Shown in pieces: positions 1-9,137 of a stretch of DNA of 64,000 nt. Source of the DNA: Acidobacteriota bacterium (lineage in GTDB: Bacteria; Acidobacteriota; Terriglobia; Terriglobales; Acidobacteriaceae); assembly GCA_021780315.1 (NCBI GenBank), contig JAJXYY010000042.1:62001-126000 (forward strand), read 5' to 3'. A program made the position numbers and the translations under genes. Below the pieces are notes generated by a model. That model was not told the origin of the DNA. It searched no databases and saw only the letters and a program-made list of their open reading frames with translations. Position 1 is the first letter of the stretch; each line of letters opens with the position of its first letter.

Positions 1-1
1 T

Positions 2-949
2 GAGAACGGGTACCGGCAGCAGATGCGTTTGTTCACGGTTGATCCGTTTCCGCTGTCGGTGGCGCTGGTGATTGACCAGAGCCTGCCGTTCGACACGATG
101 ACAAAGGTGAACAATGCGCTGAATGCGCTGCAGGGCGCGTTCTCTCCATATGACGAGGTTGCGGTGTTTACGTACAACAACGGACCGAAGATGCAGACGG
201 ACTTTACGGCGGCGCAGAGTGCGCGGCTGGGAGCGATTCTGGAGCGGTCGAAGACGCCGGGGCGTGAGGCGGCGATGGACTATACGAGCGGGCCGCTGTC
301 GCAGAACATCAACATCAATAACGGCGCACTGAGCCATATTGATCCGAATACGAATTCGACGCATGGGACGAGCCTGAGCAATACGCTGAATGTGCCGCGC
401 GAGATGCATACGCTGAACGACGCGATCTTTGAGGCGGCGAAGGCGACGACGAAGACGGGTTCTGGACGGCGACGGATTGTGTATGTGATCAGCGACGGCA
501 AGGAGTACGGCAGCACGACCAAGTACAAGGACGTGGTGAAGTACCTGCAGACGAACCAGATTGCGGTGTGGTCGACGCTGGTGGGCGATTCTTCAGTGAT
601 GGGGCTGGGCTTTCTGGACCGGATCCACTTGCCGTTGACGATGCGGGACAACATTTTACCGCTATATGCTTCTGCGACGGGCGGGCAGACGGATGCGGAG
701 TTCCGGACGAAGGGGATCACGAACAGCTTTGCACGGATCACGGAAGAGGTACGCACGCAGTACACGGTGGGCTACTACACGCATGAGCCGTTTATCGATG
801 GTAAGTACCGGACGCTGGAGGTTCGGGTACTGCGACCGAATCTGACGGTAGTGGCGAAGAAGGGCTACTATCCGACAGCAGCGGCTGCGGCTACGCCATC
901 ACGGCCGGTGACGACGCCAGCGCCAGCGACGACGGCACCAAAGCAGTAG
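2..949 (+). CDS. VWFA-related (von Willebrand A-like) protein, 5' truncated
   Basis: The frame is open to the left edge (codons run from base 2, upstream of the first Met at 23), so the gene starts outside the window. The visible part is a von Willebrand factor A-like domain: a strand ending in VIDQS, a later Thr (MHTLND) and an acidic loop VISDGKEYG. The second Ser of the classical DxSxS metal site is replaced (DQSLP), so metal binding is uncertain. The lead-in NGYRQQMRLF matches the ExGxxQxIxxF approach of the 'VWFA-related acidobacterial domain' family, usually secreted proteins of unknown role. The last 25 residues are an Ala/Thr/Pro tail. A signal peptide cannot be checked because the start is missing. 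Confidence 0.85.
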   Translation, partial: ENGYRQQMRLFTVDPFPLSVALVIDQSLPFDTMTKVNNALNALQGAFSPYDEVAVFTYNNGPKMQTDFTAAQSARLGAILERSKTPGREAAMDYTSGPLSQNININNGALSHIDPNTNSTHGTSLSNTLNVPREMHTLNDAIFEAAKATTKTGSGRRRIVYVISDGKEYGSTTKYKDVVKYLQTNQIAVWSTLVGDSSVMGLGFLDRIHLPLTMRDNILPLYASATGGQTDAEFRTKGITNSFARITEEVRTQYTVGYYTHEPFIDGKYRTLEVRVLRPNLTVVAKKGYYPTAAAAATPSRPVTTPAPATTAPKQ

Positions 950-1022
950 CGGCAACGGGAGCGAGCGGCAGGGCCTGCTGCGGGTAGTAGCAGGCCTGCC
1001 CTGGGGAAATCTGGATAGGACG

Positions 1023-1916
1023 ATGATGAGTTGGCTGCTGCAGGGAAATGCGCTGCTGGCGCTGGGGTCGGCGGTGCTGTGGGGCGGCGGCGATTTTTCT
1101 GGCGGGATGGGCGTAAAGCACGCTGGTGGGTCGTTGGGGGCGGCGCTGCGGGTAGTGCTTTTGAGCCATGCCATGAGCTTTGTGGTGCTGCTGACGATTG
1201 CAGGCGTGCGCGGCGATGCGTTTCCGCATGGTGCGGCGCTGGCGTGGGGGATTCTCGCAGGGGTGGCGGGTGGGACGTCGCTGACATGTTTCTACATTGC
1301 GTTGTCGCGGGGAGCGATGGGGGCTTCGGCGGCTATGAGCGGGCTGCTGGCGGCGGCGATTCCGGCGGCGGTCTCGGTGTATGCGGAGGGCTGGCCGGGG
1401 ACGATACGGATGGTGGGGTTTGCGCTGGCGGGGGTCGCGATCTGGATGATTGCGGCGGGCCCCAATGCGGAGGCGCAGAAGGCCGAGGCGGGGACGGTGT
1501 GGCTGGCACTGGTGGCGGGGGTAGGGTTCGGGATTTATTTTCTGGCGTTGAAGTATGCGGGGAGCGCGGGTGTGGTGTGGCCGATGGCGACGGCACGAAT
1601 GGGCAGCCTGAGTGTGTGTTCGCTGCTGTTGCTGGGGGTGACTCGCCTGGCGAAAAAGCCGGAGGTGACGGCGGCCACGATGACGCGGGCGGCGGTGTTG
1701 TGGTGCGCGTCGACGGCGGCGATGGACACGTCGGGGAACCTGCTGTTTCTGGCGGCGACGCGGGCGGGGCGGCTGGATGTAGCGGCGGTGCTGGCATCGC
1801 TGTATCCAGCGACGACGATTCTACTGGCGGCGTGGACACTACATGAACGGCCTACGCGGCGGCAGGGTTTGGGGATGTTAGTGGCGGGGGCTGCGGTGGT
1901 GATGATTACGCTGTAG
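1023..1916 (+). CDS. EamA-family (DMT superfamily) transporter
   Basis: A 297-residue, very hydrophobic protein with about ten predicted membrane spans arranged as two tandem EamA repeats, as usual for the drug/metabolite transporter superfamily (about 280-310 residues). The first repeat carries GGGDFSGGMGVKHAGG and the second ends in the typical TILLAAWTLHERPTRRQGLGMLVAGAAVV. It should sit in the inner membrane and export or import a small metabolite; the substrate cannot be read from sequence. The ATG at 1023 is preceded by GGATAGGA, a usable ribosome-binding site; a second ATG follows at once (1026). It stands alone, convergent with the PPK2 gene 8 bases away. Confidence 0.9.
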   Translation: MMSWLLQGNALLALGSAVLWGGGDFSGGMGVKHAGGSLGAALRVVLLSHAMSFVVLLTIAGVRGDAFPHGAALAWGILAGVAGGTSLTCFYIALSRGAMGASAAMSGLLAAAIPAAVSVYAEGWPGTIRMVGFALAGVAIWMIAAGPNAEAQKAEAGTVWLALVAGVGFGIYFLALKYAGSAGVVWPMATARMGSLSVCSLLLLGVTRLAKKPEVTAATMTRAAVLWCASTAAMDTSGNLLFLAATRAGRLDVAAVLASLYPATTILLAAWTLHERPTRRQGLGMLVAGAAVVMITL

Positions 1917-1924
1917 GCGCGGGG

Positions 1925-2731
1925 CTAGAGCTTGATGGTGCTGGCGTCGAGGGTGGGGGTGGGATAGGTGAGTTTGAGACCTTCGAGGACGTCGACGAGG
2001 ATGGCGGAGATGGCGACGTTGCGATACCACTTGTGGTCGGAGGGGATGATGAACCAAGGGGCGTGCTTGTGGCTGGTGGTGGAGAGGAGGCGGTTGTAGG
2101 CATCCATGTAGGCGGGCCAGTAGCGGCGCTCGTGGATGTCGGCTTCGGAGAGCTTCCAGTGCTTGTCGGGCGTGTCGATGCGGGACTGGAGGCGGCGAGC
2201 CTGCTCGTCACGAGAGATGTGGAGGAAGAATTTGAGGATAACGACGTGGTTGTCGGTGAGCATGGCCTCGAACTCATTGATGTCTTCGAGGTGGGTCTCC
2301 ATGGTTTTGCGGGAGATGTTTTTGTGGACGCGGGGGGCGAGGACGTCTTCGTAGTGGGAGCGGTTGAAGATGCCGATCATGCCGCGGGGAGGAACGGCGG
2401 CGTGGGCACGCCAGAGGAAGTCGTGGCTGGCTTCGAGGGGAGTGGGAACTTTGAAGGAGGAGACATTGCAGCCCTGAGGGTTGACTCCCGAGAAGATGTG
2501 GCGGATGGTTCCGTCTTTGCCAGCGGTGTCCATGCCTTCGAGGACGATGAGGAGAGCTTTTCTGCTGCTGGCGTAGAAGACTTCCTGAAGGCGGGCGAGG
2601 TCGGCGCGATGCTTGACGAGTGCGGCGTTGGCGGAGGGCTCGGACTGGTAGGGGCCGGTGTCTGCTGTGGGCAGGGTGTGGAGTCGGATGCGAGTGTGAG
2701 GCTTGACGAGGTAGGGGGATTTCAGCTTCAT
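1925..2731 (-). CDS. ppk2: PPK2-family polyphosphate:nucleotide phosphotransferase
   Basis: A 268-residue single-domain PPK2 protein. The Walker A loop is GMDTAGKDG (residues 66-74), the Walker B-like strand is GIFNRSHYEDVL (120-131), and the lid region has the family pattern DTPDKHWKLSEADI followed by R..YWPAYMDAYN. PPK2 enzymes transfer phosphate between inorganic polyphosphate and nucleotides (NDP or NMP, depending on class) in the cytosol. Length fits one-domain class I/III members; class cannot be settled by eye. No clear ribosome-binding site precedes the ATG. It is separated from tatA by about 130 bases on the same strand. Confidence 0.9.
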   Translation of the reverse strand: MKLKSPYLVKPHTRIRLHTLPTADTGPYQSEPSANAALVKHRADLARLQEVFYASSRKALLIVLEGMDTAGKDGTIRHIFSGVNPQGCNVSSFKVPTPLEASHDFLWRAHAAVPPRGMIGIFNRSHYEDVLAPRVHKNISRKTMETHLEDINEFEAMLTDNHVVILKFFLHISRDEQARRLQSRIDTPDKHWKLSEADIHERRYWPAYMDAYNRLLSTTSHKHAPWFIIPSDHKWYRNVAISAILVDVLEGLKLTYPTPTLDASTIKL

Positions 2732-2861
2732 GCGGATACTCCGATGTCGCTGCGGTAGTGGGCAGAGCCGAACAAGCCGGTGACAATCCTGAGTTGGAAG
2801 ATGCCATGCAGGAAGGACTGGTTGAACGGCTCAGCGTGATGCCACACAGGCGCGAGGCCTA

Positions 2862-3074
2862 CTACTTGACTGATTCTTCAGGCTTGGGGGTGGCGGCGTG
2901 GGAGGCATCTGCGGGTTTGTTGACTTCTTCGGTGACGCCTTTCATGCCTTCTTTGAAGCCACGGAGACCTTCGCCGAGACCTTTGCCAAGTTCGGGCAGT
3001 TTTTTACCGCCGAAGAGGACGATGACGAGGACTGCGAGTAGAACGAGATGCCACGGTTGAAATAGATCGCCCAT
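2862..3074 (-). CDS. tatA: Twin-arginine translocase subunit TatA/TatE
   Basis: A 70-residue TatA-type protein. The N-terminal membrane helix [16 protein letters not shown] runs into the conserved hinge and amphipathic helix [20 protein letters not shown], followed by a short charged tail. TatA forms the pore-like element of the Tat pathway that exports folded proteins across the inner membrane. The ATG at 3074 is chosen over an upstream in-frame ATG (3122) because AGGGAGAA lies just before it and the protein then begins MGDLFQPWH, normal for the family. No tatB or tatC is in the window. Confidence 0.93.
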   Translation of the reverse strand: MGDLFQPWHLVLLAVLVIVLFGGKKLPELGKGLGEGLRGFKEGMKGVTEEVNKPADASHAATPKPEESVK

Positions 3075-3275
3075 AAAAATTCTCCCTGCAGCCGGGTGCG
3101 TAAGGGCACCTGACGGCTTCAATTATTGTCGCACAAACGACGACTTGGAATAGATACGCAGGAAAGCAGGGGGCAGATGTGGGCAGGACGTTATATCTTG
3201 GATAGAGCGAATAAAACGTTGCTTGGACGAACGAAGCACACAAAGCCGAAGATGCAGGGAAAGAAGACCTAAAGC

Positions 3276-4013
3276 ATGATGTTGCCATGGAAGAAAGCAG
3301 TAGCAGGCAGGAGCAGGGCCGAGGCCGTAGCAATGGTGTTGATGGCGGGTGTACTGGGCGCTGGGACGATGACGGCCGGGGCGCAGGTAAGCACCAGTTC
3401 GCAGGGCAATAGTTCGCAGGGCAACGGCAGCGTTAGCAACGCGACGCAGATCGGCAAGATCGGGCCGCAAGCTCCGGTGACGTATGCGAACCGGTTTGAA
3501 GTTTATGGCGGCGTGAACTTCATGAACTTTATGGCTGGTCAGAATCTGCCGAAGCGCATGAACATGGTTGGCGGCGAAGCGCTGGGGACGTACTGGGTGA
3601 CGAAGCGGATCGGATTGGCGGGCGAATTCCGCGGGGAGTACGGCACGACTCCGGTGCTGGCGAATCCGTATACGACGCGTCCGGAGGTTTCGCTGCTGAT
3701 GGGTCTGGGCGGCGTACAGGTGCGTGGCCCGAAGAACCAGCATGCGGCGTTGGACTTGCACGCGTTTTTTGGGGCGGCGCATGGGACGTTCGACAGCGAT
3801 ACGAAGACGATTCCGGCGCAGTTTCAGAATGTTGGGATGTATAGCAACCACACGGCACCGCTTGCGGCGCTGGGCGGAAGCATCGACTTCAACCGGACGA
3901 AGAACCTGGCGGTGCGGTTGTCGCCGGATTTGATTTTGGAGCGGTTTGGCACGGGAACGCGGGAGTTTTTTGCGATCTCGGGCGGACTGGTTTACCGGTT
4001 TGGCAAGAAGTAA
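3276..4013 (+). CDS. Secreted outer-membrane beta-barrel-like protein, unknown function
   Basis: 245 residues with a signal peptide (hydrophobic core about residues 17-34, ending TMTAGAQ) and a short Ser/Asn/Gly-rich linker. The rest alternates polar and aromatic residues in short strands (RFEVYGGVNFMNF, RIGLAGEFRGEYG, ISGGLVYRFGKK), including a C-terminal aromatic/basic strand, as in small OmpA-type barrels. I do not recognise a named family; an outer-membrane location is an inference from strand pattern and signal peptide. It is followed by a strong hairpin terminator shared with the convergent glgC. Confidence 0.8.
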   Translation: MMLPWKKAVAGRSRAEAVAMVLMAGVLGAGTMTAGAQVSTSSQGNSSQGNGSVSNATQIGKIGPQAPVTYANRFEVYGGVNFMNFMAGQNLPKRMNMVGGEALGTYWVTKRIGLAGEFRGEYGTTPVLANPYTTRPEVSLLMGLGGVQVRGPKNQHAALDLHAFFGAAHGTFDSDTKTIPAQFQNVGMYSNHTAPLAALGGSIDFNRTKNLAVRLSPDLILERFGTGTREFFAISGGLVYRFGKK

Positions 4014-4038
4014 CGATTTGAGACGGATGGAAGCGAAT

Positions 4039-4071
4039 GGGCGCCGAGACGATCTCGGCGCCCATTGTTTT
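4039..4071. terminator. Hairpin terminator between barrel protein and glgC
   Basis: A perfect 11-bp stem, GGGCGCCGAGA / TCTCGGCGCCC (4039-4049 and 4053-4063), with a 3-nt loop, followed by ATTGTTTT. It lies between convergent genes and could serve both; the T-run favours the + strand. Confidence 0.85.
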
Positions 4072-4094
4072 GGGTGGATGTTGGGTGATGTCGA

Positions 4095-5357
4095 CTACCA
4101 GGTGTTGCCGTTCTGGAGGAACTCCGGTGAGACGGGGTTCTCGTAGACGGAGTAATCGCGGGTGACGACGGTAAGGCCGCTGGGGGAGACGAAGTAGTTC
4201 TTCTTGTCCTCCACGGGGTCGTATCCGATGACGGTACCGTCTGGGATGTGGACGTCGCGGTCGATGATGGCGTGGCGGATGCGGCAGTGGCGGCCGATGT
4301 TGACGTGGGAGAAGATGATGCTGGAGTCGACGTCGGCGTAGGAGTTGACGCGTACGTCGTGGGAGACGACGGAGTTACGTACGACGGCTCCGGAGACGAT
4401 GGTTCCCGAGGCGAGGATGGAGTTGATGGCCATGCCGGTGCGCCCTGGTTCACCGAAGACGAACTTGGCGGGCGGATACTGGTAGGGCCGGGTGCGCATG
4501 GGCCAGGACTTGTCGTAGAGGTTGAAGGTTGGGGAGACGGTGGCGAGGTCCATGTTGGCCTCGTAGTAGGCTTCGAGGGTTCCGACATCTCGCCAGTAAA
4601 GAGCTTTCTGCTTGTTCTCGTCGACGAAGTTGTAGGCGTTCATTTTGAATCGTCCGAGGAGTTTGGGCAGGATGTCGTGGCCGAAGTCGTGCTTGGAGTT
4701 TGGGTCTTCTGCATCCTTGATGAGTTCGGGAAGGAGGACATCGGTGTTGAAGATGTAGATTCCCATGGAGACGTCGACCATATCGGGATTGAAGGGCGAG
4801 CGGATCTTGGTTTCCTTGGGTTTTTCGACGAATCCGCTGATCTCTCCGTTTCGCTCGACCTGCACGACACCGAAGGCTGCGACCTCGTCGGGGGAGATGG
4901 GCAGGGTTGCAAGGGTGACGTCGGCGTTGGAGGCCTTGTGGGCATCTAGCATACGGGCGTAGTTCATTTTGTAGATGTGGTCGCCGGAGAGGATGAGGAC
5001 GTACTTGGGCTCTTCCGAACCGATGGAGTAGATGTTCTGATAAACGGCATCCGCAGTGCCGGTGTACCAGTTTTTGCTGACGCGCTGCATGGGTGGCAGG
5101 ATTTCGAAGAACTCACCGAGTTCGTTGGCGACTACGGGACCCCAGCCCTCGCGGATGTGGCGATTGAGGGAGAGCGCTTTGTACTGGGTGAGGATGTAGA
5201 CATGGCGCAGATCGGAGTTGATGCAGTTTGAGAGGGTTATGTCGATAATGCGGTACTGTCCGGCGAAGGGGACGGCCGGCTTGGCACGATCACGGGTCAA
5301 GGGGAAGAGTCGTTCACCGGCACCACCGGCTAGAAGAACACCAAGCGTATCTCTCAT
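4095..5357 (-). CDS. glgC: Glucose-1-phosphate adenylyltransferase (ADP-glucose pyrophosphorylase)
   Basis: 420 residues, full length. It makes ADP-glucose from glucose-1-phosphate and ATP for glycogen synthesis. The N-terminal nucleotidyltransferase domain shows LLAGGAGERLFPLTRDRAKP, GTADAVYQN, LSGDHIYKM and the sugar-phosphate loop FVEKPKE with SMGIYIF; the C-terminal ~120 residues form the left-handed beta-helix with repeats such as VVRNSVVSHDVRV and HCRIRHAIID. GAGG lies about 11 nt before the ATG. No other glycogen genes are nearby. Allosteric control by glycolytic intermediates is a family property not readable here. Confidence 0.95.
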   Translation of the reverse strand: MRDTLGVLLAGGAGERLFPLTRDRAKPAVPFAGQYRIIDITLSNCINSDLRHVYILTQYKALSLNRHIREGWGPVVANELGEFFEILPPMQRVSKNWYTGTADAVYQNIYSIGSEEPKYVLILSGDHIYKMNYARMLDAHKASNADVTLATLPISPDEVAAFGVVQVERNGEISGFVEKPKETKIRSPFNPDMVDVSMGIYIFNTDVLLPELIKDAEDPNSKHDFGHDILPKLLGRFKMNAYNFVDENKQKALYWRDVGTLEAYYEANMDLATVSPTFNLYDKSWPMRTRPYQYPPAKFVFGEPGRTGMAINSILASGTIVSGAVVRNSVVSHDVRVNSYADVDSSIIFSHVNIGRHCRIRHAIIDRDVHIPDGTVIGYDPVEDKKNYFVSPSGLTVVTRDYSVYENPVSPEFLQNGNTW

Positions 5358-5546
5358 ATTCCAACTACCTCGGTTCGCAAACGTAGGGGCAACAAATTTC
5401 GGATACTGAGAACAAGCTGAGTCTCAGAGAGACGCGAGTCTACCATGTAGACGTTGATTTTGCGTACTGGTCGTCAAATGCGATGGAGCGTGAATGGAGT
5501 TACGAGCCTGACGGATCGCGATGCGGGAGAGCCGAAGTCTTGGGTC

Positions 5547-5849
5547 CTAGCTGGGGGAGGTGTCCTGTTCGGGGGTCTCATCCTGGGAGATGCTGATACG
5601 GAGAGACTTTAGGAACGAGAGGTCGTTGGAGGTGAAGGGCCCTTCGGGCTGATCGTCGATTGTTTCGGCGGAGTCTTCGGGGTCGTTTTCCACTTCGTTG
5701 AGACCGATAGTTGCCTCCAGCATGAGCAGGACATCGAAGCCCTGTTCGCGGATATTTTTGACGACACCGGCGATGTCCTCCGACTCCGAGACGGACTCGT
5801 GGATTGCTTCACCGAGCTTCTGAATAAGGTTTTTGACCTTCTGATTCAA
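5547..5849 (-). CDS. Small conserved-type hypothetical protein
   Basis: About 100 residues, acidic, beginning LNQKVKNLIQKLGEAIHESVSES and ending in an Asp/Glu/Pro-rich tail. I chose the TTG at 5849 because a strong GGAGG sits 5 nt before it; the GTG at 5855 overlaps that site and cannot use it. Helical N-terminal half, no membrane segment, no recognisable catalytic motif. Function unknown; it stands alone between glgC and a gene-poor spacer. Confidence 0.7.
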   Translation of the reverse strand: MNQKVKNLIQKLGEAIHESVSESEDIAGVVKNIREQGFDVLLMLEATIGLNEVENDPEDSAETIDDQPEGPFTSNDLSFLKSLRISISQDETPEQDTSPS

Positions 5850-6308
5850 TGCCACCTCCGGGTTGCCCAGGCTATCTTGACTTACCGCGCATCGGGTATT
5901 CCCGGCCCAACGAGACCGGCGGGAACGGCATTGCGGGTACTGCGGTGGTGCCGATACTTCGGACTAGAATACGCCCAGTGCGGATTGGCCGCAACGGGAT
6001 GTTTTGACCGGGGAGAAATCGATTTGAGGCGATGGTATGGCGGTCGTCCCCGGTCTGATCGAGGCTGTGGGCGAGGCGGTCGATGGACTGGGTGCGGCGC
6101 GGTACGAGGATGATGATGCCGATGGCGGCGTCACAGAGACGGCCGACTGTCCAGAGAAAACTCTTCCTGAAAGATCTCCTCACGAGGGATTGGAGCCATG
6201 GTGGTGGTGGGGATGCGCGGACGCAACTGGGTAGTCTGGGCGTCTGGGGGAGGCGTTCGTTGGCGGGGGTGACTTTCGTCCTGGAACGCGAGACGCTACA
6301 CTGCGGCT
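5850..6308. other. Intergenic spacer without a convincing gene
   Basis: About 460 bases between divergent genes. Open frames on both strands lack ribosome-binding sites and look like GC-rich noise. One promoter-like hexamer, TAGAAT (5965-5970), is followed after 7 nt by GTG and a nine-codon frame (VRIGRNGMF, stop at about 6007), the same spacing seen at other starts in this window; this may be chance. No RNA gene recognised. Confidence 0.4.
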
Positions 6309-6797
6309 ATGGATTCGGTACGGTTTGGACGAGCGCTGGGGATTGGAACGCGACTGGCAGCGAAGACGCTGGTGTCGGCGGTGGATGCTGCGAAGGCACC
6401 GAATCCGGCGGGAGCAGGTGGTGATGCGGGAGGTAGGGTTGCCGCCCCCCCGACGCTGGGACAGAAAGCAGTGCGCACGGTAACGCAGACAACGGTGCAG
6501 GTGAAGCAGAGACGGCAAGAGGTGGTGCGCGGGAGCAAGAAGTTTGGGGAGGCGGTGTGGAGCCCGTTTGTGCGGTTGGGTGGCGTATTGTGGCTGGAGC
6601 TGACGGGGGTGTTTTTTGGATTGTTTGCGGTGACGGCGGGGGTGGGGGTGTGGAAGCAGCGGGCGGAGTGGCGTGGGGCCGCGGCACAGCCAGCGGCGCA
6701 TGGACATCTGCTGATGCTGGGTGGAATGGCGGTGATGTTTGGATACTTCTGCCTAACCAGCTTTGTGAAGGCGCGGCGGCGGGAGAAGAAGCGCTAA
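6309..6797 (+). CDS. Hypothetical membrane protein
   Basis: 162 residues. The N-terminal half is Ala/Gly/Thr-rich and basic; two membrane helices follow (about residues 95-115, [21 protein letters not shown], and 133-150, [15 protein letters not shown]), and the C-terminus is strongly basic (KARRREKKR). Not a family I can name. There is no Shine-Dalgarno sequence; instead TACACT (6297-6302) ends 6 nt before the ATG, suggesting a leaderless transcript. It directly precedes the mutase gene. Confidence 0.72.
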   Translation: MDSVRFGRALGIGTRLAAKTLVSAVDAAKAPNPAGAGGDAGGRVAAPPTLGQKAVRTVTQTTVQVKQRRQEVVRGSKKFGEAVWSPFVRLGGVLWLELTGVFFGLFAVTAGVGVWKQRAEWRGAAAQPAAHGHLLMLGGMAVMFGYFCLTSFVKARRREKKR

Positions 6798-6828
6798 GGA
6801 AAGCCCGAAGCGCGTACACTTGGTCGGC

Positions 6829-8442
6829 ATGGCTGAGACGAAGACAAGCTCTGGAATTGACGTGAAGCAGTCGTATGGAGCGGCGGACCTGACGGGGTTT
6901 GACGCGGCGACGCAGGTGGGTGAGGCGGGGGGGTATCCGTACACGCGGGGGATCCAGCCGACGATGTATCGCGGGCGGCTGTGGACGATGCGGCAGTATG
7001 CGGGAATGGGGGACGCGGAGGAGTCCAATCGGCGGTACAAGTTTCTGCTGGCGAATGGGACGAAGGGACTGAGCGTAGCGTTCGATCTGCCGACGCAGAT
7101 TGGGTATGACTCGGACAGTGCGCTGGCGCTGGGCGAGGTGGGGAAGGTGGGGGTGGCGATCGATTCGATCGAGGACATGGAGCGGCTGTTCCAGGGGATT
7201 GCGCTGGATACGATTTCGACCTCGATGACGATCAATGCGACGGCTTCGATTCTGCTGGCGCTGTATGTGGCGGTGGCACGGCGGACGGGCGCGACGGTGA
7301 AGAAGCTGAGCGGGACGATCCAGAACGATATTTTGAAGGAGTACATTGCGCGCGGGACGTATATCTATCCGGTGAACCATGCGATGCGGCTGGTGACGGA
7401 CATTTTTGCGTGGGCTGCGGAGGAGGTGCCGGAGTGGAATACGATTTCGATCTCCGGGTACCACATGCGGGAGGCGGGTTGTACGGCGGTGCAGGAGGTG
7501 GCGTTTACGCTGGCTGACGGGATGACCTATGTGCAGGCGGCGGTGGATGCTGGATTGGATGTGGACGCGTTTGCGCCGCGGCTGAGTTTCTTCTTCAACG
7601 CGCATAGCAATCTGCTGGAAGAGGTGGCGAAGTTTCGGGCAGCGCGGCGGATGTGGGCGCGGATTATGCGGGAGCACTTTGGAGCGAAGAATCCGCGGAG
7701 TTGGATGCTGCGGTTCCATACGCAGACGGCAGGTTCGACGCTGACGGCGCAACAGCCGGAGAACAATATTGTGCGGACGACGCTACAGGCGCTGGCGGGG
7801 GTGCTGGGGGGGACGCAGAGCCTGCACACGAACGGGTTCGATGAGGCGCTGTCGCTGCCGACAGAGAATGCGGCGCGGATTGCGTTGCGGACGCAGCAGA
7901 TTCTGGCGCATGAGAGCGGGGTGGCGCAGACAGTTGATCCGCTGGCTGGGTCGTATTACGTGGAGTCGCTGACGAACGAGGTGGAGCGTATGGCACAGGA
8001 GTATCTGGACCGGATTGCGGGGTTTGGGCGCGTTGGGCAGGGTGGGGCGGGTGGATACGGGATGCTGCGGGCGATCGAGCAAGGGTATGTGCAGCGGGAG
8101 ATACAGAACGCGGCGTATGCGTACCAGAAGGCTGTAGAGGCGCAGGAAGCCATTGTGGTGGGGGTGAATGAGTTTGTAAGTGAGCAGGAGGTGGCGGTGC
8201 CGATTCAACGGATTGATGAGGCGCTGGAGGGGCGGCAGGTGGAACGGGTGCGGGCGATGCGAGCGCGGCGGGATGCGGGAGTGCACGCAGAGGCGCTGCG
8301 GCGGATAGAGGATGCGGCACGGGGTGGGAGTAATCTGATGCCGCAGATTCTGCAGGCGGTGGAGAGCTATGCGACGGTGGGAGAGGTGGCGGATGTTCTG
8401 CGGCAGGTGTTTGGCGAGTATCGTGAGACGGTAGTGATTTAG
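6829..8442 (+). CDS. Methylmalonyl-CoA mutase-type catalytic subunit (no B12-binding domain)
   Basis: 537 residues covering only the TIM-barrel substrate domain of the coenzyme-B12-dependent acyl-CoA mutases; the ~130-residue cobalamin-binding domain (DxHxxG) is absent, so a separate small subunit must supply it. Motifs: [13 protein letters not shown] (Tyr47 aligns with the tyrosine that marks methylmalonyl-CoA mutases, where isobutyryl- and 2-hydroxyisobutyryl-CoA enzymes differ), [38 protein letters not shown] (Tyr-His pair) and [19 protein letters not shown]. The reaction would be (R)-methylmalonyl-CoA to succinyl-CoA; substrate choice is an inference. I use the ATG at 6829; TACACT (6815-6820) ends 8 nt upstream and no ribosome site is seen. 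Confidence 0.9.
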   Translation: MAETKTSSGIDVKQSYGAADLTGFDAATQVGEAGGYPYTRGIQPTMYRGRLWTMRQYAGMGDAEESNRRYKFLLANGTKGLSVAFDLPTQIGYDSDSALALGEVGKVGVAIDSIEDMERLFQGIALDTISTSMTINATASILLALYVAVARRTGATVKKLSGTIQNDILKEYIARGTYIYPVNHAMRLVTDIFAWAAEEVPEWNTISISGYHMREAGCTAVQEVAFTLADGMTYVQAAVDAGLDVDAFAPRLSFFFNAHSNLLEEVAKFRAARRMWARIMREHFGAKNPRSWMLRFHTQTAGSTLTAQQPENNIVRTTLQALAGVLGGTQSLHTNGFDEALSLPTENAARIALRTQQILAHESGVAQTVDPLAGSYYVESLTNEVERMAQEYLDRIAGFGRVGQGGAGGYGMLRAIEQGYVQREIQNAAYAYQKAVEAQEAIVVGVNEFVSEQEVAVPIQRIDEALEGRQVERVRAMRARRDAGVHAEALRRIEDAARGGSNLMPQILQAVESYATVGEVADVLRQVFGEYRETVVI

Positions 8443-8452
8443 CGGGTGGGCC

Positions 8453-8487
8453 TTGGGGATGGCGAGGCTGTTGACTAGACTGATGGT
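8453..8487 (+). promoter_or_regulatory. Putative leaderless promoter of the 8488 gene
   Basis: TTGGGG (8453-8458), a 17-nt spacer and TAGACT (8476-8481), then 6 nt to the ATG. The geometry fits a sigma-70-type promoter starting transcription at or next to the start codon. Inferred by eye only. Confidence 0.45.
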
Positions 8488-9042
8488 ATGAGTGGATTTG
8501 GCGGGTTGCGGGTGCGTTGGGGTGCTGTCCTGGTAATTGCGGCTCTGGGATTGCTGAGCAGCCAGGTGGGCCGGAGCGAGATGCGTATTCCTGAGGTGCA
8601 TGGGAGTTCGTTTGCGGATAAGGCAGTGAATCTGCCGGAAGATCTGAAGGGTCGGCCGGGGGTGCTGGTGGTGGGGTTCAGCCAGGGCTCGCGGGATGCG
8701 GTGACGGCGTGGGGGAAGCGGCTGGCGGTGGACTATCTGAAGTCGGACAGCGTGGTGTATTACGAGATGCCGGTGCTGGCGGCTGTTCCGCGGATGCTGC
8801 GAGGGTTTGTGATGGGAAGGATCAAGGCGTCGGTTTCGGAGCCGGCGCGGGGACACTTTGTGCCACTGCTGGACGATGAAGCTGCGTGGCGGCGAGTGGC
8901 GCAGTATAAAGACGCAGATGCTGCGTATGTGCTGGTGATCGATGGACAGGGATTGGTACGGTGGCAGATGCAGGGATCGCCGACGGCGGAGTCGTATGCC
9001 GCGGTGAAGCAGCAAGTAGAGATGCTGCGCGCAAGGCATTGA
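8488..9042 (+). CDS. Exported protein, possible thioredoxin-like fold
   Basis: 184 residues with an N-terminal hydrophobic segment (about 10-26) that reads as a signal peptide or anchor. The mature part has the alternation of a thioredoxin-like fold (GRPGVLVVGFSQGS, SVVYYEMPVL, AYVLVIDGQGLVRWQMQG) but no CxxC, so a redox role is unlikely. The pattern resembles Atp10-type proteins; that is a weak inference. It lies between the mutase gene and gcvT on the same strand. The start is supported by TAGACT 6 nt upstream rather than by a ribosome site. Confidence 0.7.
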   Translation: MSGFGGLRVRWGAVLVIAALGLLSSQVGRSEMRIPEVHGSSFADKAVNLPEDLKGRPGVLVVGFSQGSRDAVTAWGKRLAVDYLKSDSVVYYEMPVLAAVPRMLRGFVMGRIKASVSEPARGHFVPLLDDEAAWRRVAQYKDADAAYVLVIDGQGLVRWQMQGSPTAESYAAVKQQVEMLRARH

Positions 9043-9137
9043 GTGCAGGCTGGTGCGCGGAACAGCGGTTGGGACAGGCGCTGCATCGGTGCTATCGTGA
9101 ATTGTTTGGATGTGCAAAGAAGAAGAGGATGGATGAA

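Noticed and set aside
5872..6183. 103-codon open frame on the - strand
   Set aside because: Starts with GTG lacking any ribosome site or promoter-like hexamer, and has no coherent composition.
9043..9137. Glycine riboswitch before gcvT
   Set aside because: The 95-base gap is too short and shows none of the conserved glycine-aptamer structure.
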